Shown: piece by piece, positions 20,221-29,100 of the stretch
How positions within the stretch are numbered: the stretch's first letter is position 1
Layout of the letters: each line of letters starts with the position of its first letter
NCBI GenBank assembly: GCA_959026725.1
Contig: CAUFMG010000013.1
Location: 1-64,000, forward strand
DNA from: an uncultured Collinsella sp.
GTDB lineage: Bacteria > Actinomycetota > Coriobacteriia > Coriobacteriales > Coriobacteriaceae
Direction: 5' to 3'
Length of the DNA: 64,000 nt
Notes under the pieces: model-generated
What the model saw: the letters and a program-made list of their open reading frames with translations, nothing else
Databases searched by the model: none
Told to the model about the DNA's origin: nothing
Translations under genes and position numbers: made by a program

Positions 20221-21288
20221 CTAAACAGCCTGCGCCAGCTTCTCGGCTCGCTCGGCGGCGGCGAGCGCCTCGATGACGGTGCCGAGCTGGTCGCCCAGAA
20301 GCACGCCGTTGTAGGTGGAGTTGAAACCGATGCGGTGGTCGGTCACGCGGTCCTGGGGCTGGTTGTAGGTGCGGATCTTCTCGGAACGGTTGCCGTGGCC
20401 GATCTGGCTCTGGCGCTCGGCACCGAGCTCTGCCTGCTGCTTCTCGAGCTCCATCTCGTACAGACGAGCGCGCAGCATCTGCATGCAGACCTCGCGGTTC
20501 TGGATCTGGGAGCGCTGCTCCTGCGACTGCACCACGGTGTTGGTGGGCAGGTGGGTGATGCGCACGGCAGAGTAGGTGGTGTTAACGCACTGACCGCCAG
20601 GGCCGGAAGCACAGTAGGTATCGATGCGCAGATCGGACTGGTTAATCTGGACGTCAATCTCCTCGGCCTCGGGAAGCACGGCGACGGTGGCCGTGGAAGT
20701 CTGGATACGGCCCTGAGACTCGGTCTTGGGGACACGCTGGACGCGGTGCACGCCGGATTCGTACTTCATGACGGAGTAAACGCGGTCGCCCTCGACCTTG
20801 AACTCGATGGACTTAAAGCCGCCAGCCTCGCTGGGGCTGGAATCGAGCACGGTGGTCTTCCAGCCGCGCGATTCGCAGAAGCGCTGATACATCTTGTACA
20901 GATCGCCGGCAAAGATGGCAGCCTCGTCGCCACCGGCGGCGGAGCGAATCTCGACGATGGTGTTCTTGTCGTCGTTGGGATCGCTCGGGATGAGCATGTA
21001 CTTGATATCTTCCTCGAGCTGCGGGAGCTTTTCCTCGTTCTCGGAGATGTCCATCTGGAGCATCTCCTTCTCGTCCGCATCGCTGGTGTCGCGGAGCATC
21101 TCCTTGGCGGCCTCGATGTCATCGAGCGCGCCGATGTACTCACGCGAGGCAGCGATGAGGTCGGACTGGTGTGCGTACTCCTTGTTGAGACGCGTGAACT
21201 CCTTGATGTCGGAGGCGACGGCCGGGTCGGAAAGCTTCTTCTCGAGCTCCTCGTAGGCCTTGATGATCTTTTCGAGCTTGTCGCGCAT
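20221..21288 (-). CDS. prfA: peptide chain release factor 1
   Basis: Terminates translation at UAA and UAG. The codon-recognition tripeptide is of the PxT type (VPKTESQG, near residue 187), which marks RF1 and not RF2, and the catalytic GPGGQCVNTT lies near 227-236. The length is 355 residues. AAAGGAG precedes the ATG. Its modifying enzyme PrmC is encoded next on the same strand. Confidence 0.97.
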   Translation of the reverse strand: MRDKLEKIIKAYEELEKKLSDPAVASDIKEFTRLNKEYAHQSDLIAASREYIGALDDIEAAKEMLRDTSDADEKEMLQMDISENEEKLPQLEEDIKYMLIPSDPNDDKNTIVEIRSAAGGDEAAIFAGDLYKMYQRFCESRGWKTTVLDSSPSEAGGFKSIEFKVEGDRVYSVMKYESGVHRVQRVPKTESQGRIQTSTATVAVLPEAEEIDVQINQSDLRIDTYCASGPGGQCVNTTYSAVRITHLPTNTVVQSQEQRSQIQNREVCMQMLRARLYEMELEKQQAELGAERQSQIGHGNRSEKIRTYNQPQDRVTDHRIGFNSTYNGVLLGDQLGTVIEALAAAERAEKLAQAV

Positions 21289-21483
21289 GGCGGGACTCCT
21301 TTATGTGCGTGAAGGTGAAAATCGGCAGAGTTGATGGGGCGCGCGGCGCCACTGCGGGGGTAAGCCCAGCTAGAACATGTCGATCTTCAGATACATGCGC
21401 ATCCCTTCGCGTATGGGGTACATAGTTGCGGTCTAACCCATACATGATAGCGTGCGCAGGCATACCTGCATATAACCCGCACG

Positions 21484-21508
21484 GAATGTGACACAGGGTC
21501 AGTCCGCC
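21484..21508. repeat. 33-bp palindrome family, degenerate half copy
   Basis: AATGTGACACAGGGTCAGTCC resembles the left half of the 33-bp palindrome seen complete at 55748-55780. It lies 11 bases beyond the stop of the DUF4143 ATPase at 21520-22845. Confidence 0.4.
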
Positions 21509-21519
21509 AACGTAAGGCT

Positions 21520-22845
21520 CTACTTTAAGAACATGGCCATATATAACGGAAGCGTCACCTTTTTGCCGTCTCGGCCGACGTTACCGTCTATCAGCTTGTA
21601 CCCAAGGTTCACGTCCTGCCGCTCGAGCATGTCGTTGAGCGATACCGTAGATCCGCGCGAGGCCTTCACCTCAATGGGCACAACGCTCGCGTCGGGCGAG
21701 TCGACGAGAAACTCTATTTCCCTATCGCCCTTCTGCGACCGCCAATAACGCAGAGCCACACCCCGCGCCGCAAGCATGCAGGCGACCAGGTTCTCGTAGA
21801 GGCCGCCCTTCATGGGACCCGCGAGCTTGTTGTTCACCACCGCCTCCAGCATTTCGAAGCCGTACATGGCCATGAGCACGCCCGTATCGGCAGCATAGAG
21901 GCGAAACTTCGTCCCGTCTTCATAGGCGGCAAGAGGGAATTGGGCGGCGCTCACCGACTGGCACCGTCGCACCATACCTGCTCCCACGAGCCAATCCACA
22001 GACGAGCCAAATTTGCGCGCCGTTCCCCTGTTCTCGACCACGGAATACTGGAACTTCGTATTCTCCTTTGCGAGCTGGCGCGGCAACGATTCAAAGCACG
22101 CCCGCGCACGCACGCGCTCGGGGGCTTGCGCGTATCGAGCCACGTCGTCGAGATACGAGGCGAGCAGCCTGCTTTGCTCGTCGAAAGCAACGGCGAAGTT
22201 GCCCGTCCGCGCAAAGGCGTCCACCACCGCAGGCATACCGCCGACCGCGAGGTACTCGCGCAGCATCTGCATCATCTTCTGATTCACCGCAACGGGCACG
22301 GGCATCAACGACTCATAGTATTCCCGCAAATTGGCGATATCGTCCTCCCCATACCCGCGCGCCCAAAGGTACTCCTCGAAATCGAGGGGGCCCATTTCGA
22401 CCTCTCGCTCGTACCCAACGGGAATGGAGGCGAGCGCAGCCTCCTCCTTGAACCGAATGCCCAGAAGCGAGCCCGACGCAACGACATCGCACCTGCCGTC
22501 GAGAGCGAGATACTTAAGCGCAGCGCGAGCACGCGGGCACTCCTGAATCTCGTCGAGGAAAAGAAGCGTTCGTCCTGGAACAAAGCGCACGCCGGGCACG
22601 ACGAGCGATATCTGCCGGTAGATCGAGTCGGCATCGATTGGGCCATCGAACACCCGCTTAAGGTCCGGGGACCCAATGAAGTCTATGGAGATGAAGCTTT
22701 CGTAGTCCTGCCGCCCGAACTCGGCGACTATGTACGACTTGCCAACCTGTCGCGCGCCCTTGATGAGAAGGCATTCGGCGCCCTTTTCCGCCCGCCACGA
22801 ACGGAGGGTGTCGAGCATCTTTCGCTTCAGCACACTACGCACCAT
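21520..22845 (-). CDS. AAA-family ATPase with DUF4143 domain (copy 1)
   Basis: A 441-residue AAA_14/DUF4143 protein of unknown role. Walker A is GARQVGKS near residues 29-36 and Walker B is LLFLDEIQ near 94-101; SGSLLG follows as the sensor region. The C-terminal DUF4143 part ends with a restriction-endonuclease-like pattern, EIEFLVD then PIEVK about ten residues later, so a PD-(D/E)xK fold is plausible. An array of four direct repeats with 32-bp period (22859-22971) lies directly upstream. Two further members occur at 37135 and 44994. Confidence 0.85.
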   Translation of the reverse strand: MVRSVLKRKMLDTLRSWRAEKGAECLLIKGARQVGKSYIVAEFGRQDYESFISIDFIGSPDLKRVFDGPIDADSIYRQISLVVPGVRFVPGRTLLFLDEIQECPRARAALKYLALDGRCDVVASGSLLGIRFKEEAALASIPVGYEREVEMGPLDFEEYLWARGYGEDDIANLREYYESLMPVPVAVNQKMMQMLREYLAVGGMPAVVDAFARTGNFAVAFDEQSRLLASYLDDVARYAQAPERVRARACFESLPRQLAKENTKFQYSVVENRGTARKFGSSVDWLVGAGMVRRCQSVSAAQFPLAAYEDGTKFRLYAADTGVLMAMYGFEMLEAVVNNKLAGPMKGGLYENLVACMLAARGVALRYWRSQKGDREIEFLVDSPDASVVPIEVKASRGSTVSLNDMLERQDVNLGYKLIDGNVGRDGKKVTLPLYMAMFLK

Positions 22846-22858
22846 CCTTCACCTGCTG

Positions 22859-22971
22859 TTTGCAGCTTTTCAGGATGGATTTTACCAACTTTTGCAGCTT
22901 TTCCGGGTGTATTTGGCCTAGATTTGCAGCTTTTCCGGGTCAAGATAGCCGCTTCGTGCAGCTTTTCCGGA
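22859..22971. repeat. array of four 17-bp direct repeats, 32-bp period, upstream of DUF4143 ATPase 1
   Basis: The repeats begin at 22859, 22891, 22923 and 22955 with consensus TTTGCAGCTTTTCCGGG, separated by unrelated 15-base spacers. Spacing is exactly 32 bp each time, about three DNA turns. The array ends 14 bases before the ATPase start codon. The rest of 22972-23050 shows nothing I can name. Confidence 0.85.
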
Positions 22972-23050
22972 CTTCTAGAGGGCGCGGCGCGCTTAGGAGC
23001 TGCAGAATCATAATCGCGTGCAAACGGCGGGCTAACATAGCCTTTCACCG

Positions 23051-23088
23051 AAAAGGGCGGGCGGCCGCGCCCTGCGACCACCCGCCCT
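23051..23088 (-). terminator. terminator of the adhesin gene
   Basis: On the minus strand GGGCGGG and CCCGCCC pair around a 19-base GC-rich loop and are followed by TTTT. It lies about 30 bases beyond the adhesin stop. Confidence 0.65.
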
Positions 23089-23116
23089 CAATCAAAGCCC
23101 TTCTCGGCCGCCGCAG

Positions 23117-26100
23117 CTACCGGTTCCGGCGCCGCAGGATCACACCTGTGGCGATCAGCACCACTGCGCCGCCCGCGATGCCACCCAGGGCCATCGGCGA
23201 CAAGCTGGTATCGCCCATGTTCGGCAGACCCGGCTTCTCCTCCTTCGACACCGGTGGGTTGGTGGGCGGCTCCGTCGGCGGGTTGACCGGCGGGGTGGTC
23301 GGCGGCGTGTACGTGTTCTTGAACACCGGCGCCACGGCGCCGTCATAGGTTACCGTCGCCACCAGATGGCCCGCGCCGTCGTCCGTCACCATCACCGTTA
23401 CCTGGTGCTCGGCCGCGTCGTACGTCACGTTCTTCTGACCGTCGTCCACCTCGGAGATGCTGTAGGTGTATGTCCCGGGCTTGTCGTACGAGATCGCCTC
23501 GAAGCCCACCGTGCCGCCTGCCGCGTTCTTGGCGGTCTGCAGCACTTTGCCATCGGCATCCTTCAGCTGGAAGGAGAACTGCCCTTCCTTTAGGTCCTTG
23601 CCGCTCAGCACCTTGGAGGCCCCCAGCTTCACCTCAGTCGCGGCCGGCGCGTAGCTGTTGCTGAATGCCACCGCATCCGCAGCCTTGCCGCCCTTGCTGT
23701 AGGCAACCTGCGCCTCCAGCGCGTGCGTCTCCGCATTCTCCGTCACCGTCACCGTCGCGGTAAAGACCGTCGTGTCGTAGGTGACGCCGTTCGCCGTCGC
23801 CCCTGCCCGCTCGGACACGGTGTAGACGTACGTCCCCACCTTGTCCAGCTGCAGCGGCGCGAAGCCAAACGTGCCGTCGGCGCCGTTCTGCACCGTCTGC
23901 ACCACGTTACCGTCGGCGTCCTTCAGGTCGAAGGAGAACTCACCCTCGGCCAAGTCGCGGCCGGTCAGAGCCTTCGTTCCGGTAATCGTCGCCGTCGTTG
24001 CCGTCGGCGTGTAGATGTTGGTGAAGGTCAGATCCGCAGCCGTCTTGTTCGCCGTCGCGGTCAGCTGGCCGCTGCCGTCGTCGGTCGCACTCACCGTCAC
24101 ATCCAACACCGCATCGCTGTAAGTGATGGTGCCATCTTGGCCCGCAACCTCCTTCACCTGGTACGCATGCGAACCAGTCGCAGTGTACGAGATGGCCTTG
24201 AAGGTAAACGCGTTACCCACGTTCGTGGTCCGGTCGATCTCCTGCCCGGTGGCCACGTCAATCAGCGCGAACGTGAACTCGCCATCGGCGGGCGTCCGCA
24301 TGGTGGCCGAATCGGTATTCTCAAGCACCTTGGTGCCGGAGATCTGGTAGGAGGTCGCGCCCGGCTGGTAGCTGTTCGCAAACGTCATGGTGTTGGGGGT
24401 GACGCCGTTCTCGGTGCCCTCGCTCGGCTTCACCGTGGAGTTCTCTACCACCAGCTTGCCGTCGTTGTTGTCCTTCACCACGTAGGTCAGGGTGTACGTC
24501 TTGCCGGTGTAGGTCACGCCCGGCACGCCCGGCGCGTCCCCCGTCGGCTGCACCTCGCGGACCGTGTAGGTAAAGGTGCCCGCATGGTCGAAGGTCAGCT
24601 TGTCGAAGGCAACCTTGCCGTGCGCATCGTTCTTCTGGGTCTGGATCACCGAGCCGTCAGACCCCACCAGCTCGAAGGCGAAGTCTCCCGCCTTTAGCTG
24701 ATAGCTGCCGTCGTGCACGTCAACGCTCTTGGTGAGGGCGATCGCGCCGGAGTCCGTCGCCTGTGCCTCATAGGTGTTGGTGAAGCTGGGCTTCGTGACA
24801 TTCGTGCCGTCGTAGGCGACGCTCGCCTGCAGCGTGCCGGCATTGTCCGCAACCGTCACCACGGCATGGTGCACCGCGGCGTCGTAGGTCACGTAGGCCA
24901 GATCACCCTTCCGCTCCACGATGGTGTACTCGTGCGTGCCCGGCTTCGCGTAGGAGAAGGCGTCGAAGTTAACACTTCCGTCCGCGCCGTTGGTCGCGGT
25001 CCGGACGGGCTTGGCCCCGGCAAGCTGCTCAGCCGTCAGGTTGCCCTCGTACACATCGAAGGTGAACTCGCCGCACTTGGGGACGATCGGCGTGTTGTCG
25101 TCCTTCTTCACATAGCTCTTCTGCGCACCGAGGGCCAGGCCGGTCGCGGCCGGCTGGTAGGTGTTGGTGAAGGTATCCGAGCCGGATGCGCTCGTCACGA
25201 TCGCCTTCGCATTCAGTGCTCCGTTCCCGCCGTCCGTGACCGTCACCGTATAGGTGAGGGGATGGCTGTCATAGACCATGCCCGGCTCCGCGCCCGGCTG
25301 CTCCGCGATGGTGTAGGTGAAGTCCTTGCTCGCAGCGCCGCCCAGGTTGGAGAGCGTGAACTTGCGCGTGAACTTCACCGTGCCATCGGCCTTGTTCGTC
25401 GTGGTGCCGAGCACCTTGCCGTCGGCGTCCTTCAGCTCGAACGTGTATTCGCCGCCCTTCAGCTTGGTGTCGTGCGTGAAGCCCGGCGCGACCGCAACGA
25501 TCTTGGTCGCCGTCAGCTCCACGGATCCCTTTGCGGTGTAGGTGTTCGTGAAGGTGGGGGCGACCGTCTTGCCGTCATCGTAGGTGACGCTCGCCTCCAA
25601 CTGGCCGGCGTTGTCCACGACCTTCACCACGGCGTGGTGAACCGCATCGTCGTAGACCACGTGGGACAGGTCGCCCTTCTGCTCCACGATAGTGTATTTG
25701 TACTCGCCGGCCTTGGTGTAGTTGATGGCCGGGAAGGTAACGGTGCCGTCCTCGCCGTTCTTAGCGGTCTGGATGGGCTGCTTGCCCTTCAGCTGCTCAG
25801 CCGTCAGATCACCCTCGTACAGGTCGAAGGTGAACTCGCCGCCCTTGAGCGTGGCCTGCGTGTTGTCGGACTTCACGTACGATTTCTTCGCCGTGAGTGT
25901 AGCCAAGGTCTCGGCAGGCTGATACTTGTTAGTGAAGGTCGGGGCATCATTCTTGTCGTCATAGGTGACAGTCGCCTTTGCCTTGTCACCGTCCGCCTTC
26001 ACCGAGACGTGGACCTTCACCGCCGTGGAATCGTAGGTGATGGTCGAATCGCTGTCAGCGACCTCCTTGAGCGTGTAGTCGTACTCGCCTATGGTCAGAC

Positions 26101-29100
26101 CGGTGAGGATGAGCTTAATCTTGCCGTCCTTGTCGTTCTGGACAGTCTGGATGGGATCAACCGTAGTCGTGTCGCCTTGATATAGGCCGAAAGTGAACGC
26201 ACCAGCCGTCAGGTCCTTGCCCTTGAGGGTCTTCGTCGCCTCGATAGTGGCGTCGGCCGTCGGCTTCGAGTTGGTGAAGGTCGGAGCGTCGGCCTTGCCG
26301 TCGTAGGTGGCGGTCGCGCTCAGCGTGCCGTTCTTGTTATCGGTGACGCTAACGTGCACTTTCACCGTCTTGCCGTCGTAAACGATAGTCGGGTCGGTGC
26401 CTTCGACCTCCTTGATGGCGTAGTCGTGCTCACCAGCCTCGGTGTAATCAATGGCCGGGAAGGTGATGTCGCCATTGGCATCGTTCTTTTCTTCGGCGAC
26501 AACCTTATCGCCCTCCTTCACCTGGAATGAGAACTGCTGGTTCTCAAGGGTGCCGCCCGTAAATTGCTTCTTCGCCGCCAGGGTCACGGAACCCTTCGCA
26601 GCATAGCTGTTGTTGAAGGTGGCGAGGTTCACCTTGCCGTTCTTGACCTCAAGCGTCTCGCGCTTGTCATCGCCGCTCTTCTCCACCGTCACGCCTGTAA
26701 CAGTCAGCTTGGCGTTCTTATCCTCGACCCTCACCGTGACGGTATAGGTCGAGGCGTCCATCGTCCAGCCGGAGTTCTGCACGCCGTCCACCGCCGCGTC
26801 GTCGTCGGCGTCGTGCGCCTCGGTGAGCGTGAACGTGTACGTACCGGCCTTGTTGAACTTCATGCCGGAGAAGTCGACCGTCTGGCCCTTGTCCTTGATG
26901 ATCTTGCCACTCGTGGCCTTGGACTCGGCATGCTCATTGCCCGCCAGAGCATCCGAGACTTTGAGGTCATCATCATCGATCTGCTTCTGCGTCTCTTCCG
27001 TGGCGGTCAGCGTGAACGAGAACGCCTTCTCCGTGCTCTCAACACCGGAGACCTTCTTCGTTACCTGCGGGGTCAGTTCGTCGCTAGCTTCCGCCTTGTA
27101 GGTGTTTGTGAACACCAGCTTGTTGGCTTCGGCCAACGTGCCGTCGGGTTTTTGCTTCTCGATCTCACCGGTGATACTATCGCCTGCGCCGGTCAGATTC
27201 GTGGTACCCTGCTTGCGGCCGGTCAGCTTATAGCCCGCGGGCATCTTGTCTGCGCCGGTCAGCTCCTGCACCGCGCACTCGTCGCCCTCGCCAAGACCGT
27301 ACACGCGAATCGTCTCGTCGGCCTTGATAGCATGGGTGTCGCCGTTCTTCAAATCGAACACGTCGCCGGCTTGCTTTCCGGCCCCAGCGTTCTTGAACAC
27401 TGCAGCCTTGTAGGTCTTCCCCTCGGGCACGGTGAACTTGAAGGTGAACTCCGCGTCCTTATTGCCCGTCAGGCCATCGGGCAGGGCAACCTTCTTCGTC
27501 ACCTCGAGGCTCGCCTCGCGTTCGTTCGCCACGCGCACGCAGGTGGCACCTGTGAACAGGGCGTTCAAATTCATGTCGTCCAGATTGGCACGGGCACCCT
27601 TCGCATTAGTGTCACCAGGCACGTCCTGCGTGATGCCCATACGTATCCAGCCCGTCTCGGTCTCCAAGCGATAAGGTTTGCCTTCCTCGGTGGGCCCATA
27701 CTGGTAGACACGTCCGTTGGCGCCGTACTTGAGGTGCACCTCATCCTCGCCGCCCTTGGCGTCATTGTTCCAGGAAAGGTTGTCGTTGCCGTCGAGCGTC
27801 CCGTCGGACGTCTGGCGCTGGCCCTTGATCCACGTGAGCGTGTTGTCGATGTCGCCCTCTGCGCCAAACTGGCCCAGGCTCTTCATGAGCGCGCCCGGGC
27901 CCACGAACGTCGAAACACCGTCATCGGCCGTACCAGCATCGGCATGGACGCCGTAATCGTCCACAATCACCTTGGTGAGCGTGTCGTTAAGCAGGAAGCC
28001 CTTGGGCGCCGAGACCTCCTTTAGGAAGTAGGTCCCCTTCACGAGCGGCCTGTTACCGTCGCTCGTATTCGGGAATATGCCCGCACCTTCGAGCGGAACC
28101 GGGTTGCCGACCAACCCCGTCGTCAGGGTGTCAAAGGGGGTCTGCTCGCCATTGAGCATGACCTTGCCGTTCGCGTCCATTTTCACCTGATCGGCCTTGT
28201 ACAGGCCGAACTTCGCCCCGTCAACGGGCTTGCCCTCGGTATCGGTCTTCTGCACGAACAGGCGATTCTGGATGTTCGTGACGAGCGAGCGCGTGGCAAA
28301 CTGGCGCTGGAAATTCTTCTCGCCGCTGGGGAGGTCATCGCTGAACACGTGAACCGTGTTGTCCGTATTCGCGTTGGCGATAGAGCTTGCCGTCGTGTGG
28401 TAGATGGCCACCGCGTACTCGGCATCCTTGCGGGCATCACCGCTCAGCATGTAGTAGTAGCTGGAGATGTCACCGGGCAGATACGGAATCTCTACCTGGT
28501 ACTGGCCGCTCGTGTTGAGCGTGAAGGCGTGCAGGTCCTTCTTCGCCGCCTCGATAGCGCCGGCTTTGCTCGGCTCCTTGGCGAGGGTGTATCCCGCTCC
28601 CGTCGATGGGTCGCCCGACACGGCGTACCAATTGTTCTGATCTTTGATATCTGTGCTTGCGCTTTTATCGCGCTTGAGCACCACGGCGAACAGTATGCCG
28701 GAGTCCAGGCCGACGGTCTTGTCGGATATCGTCTGGTCATCGTTCGCCTTGTACACGGTCGACGGCGCGGTGATGGTCTCCTTCGCGCCGGCGAACGCAC
28801 CCGTCTGCCACACGGCGCTGTCCGCGTCCATACCGCCGCGGTTGATGATGACGCCGCCCGCGGCGTCCTTGTCGCTCGTGGGCACGTACTCGAGCTGCAT
28901 GCTGCCATCCGTCGCCGTGAGACTCGAGCGATATCCCTCGGGCACGCGCGTCTCCTTCAGGAGGTAGTACTTGCTGCCGGAGTCCTCGTAGAGATCGTCG
29001 AAGTTGATGACGCCGTTGTCATCGTCGTTCGTGAGCGTTAGGTGGCCGGCCTCGTCCGTGGTGCCAGAGCCGAGGGGCTTGCCCTCGGTCTTGAAGTCTT

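Noticed and set aside
22859..22971. CRISPR array
   Set aside because: Repeats are 17 bp with 15-bp spacers, only four copies, and no cas gene is present in the window; the spacing fits a protein-binding array better.
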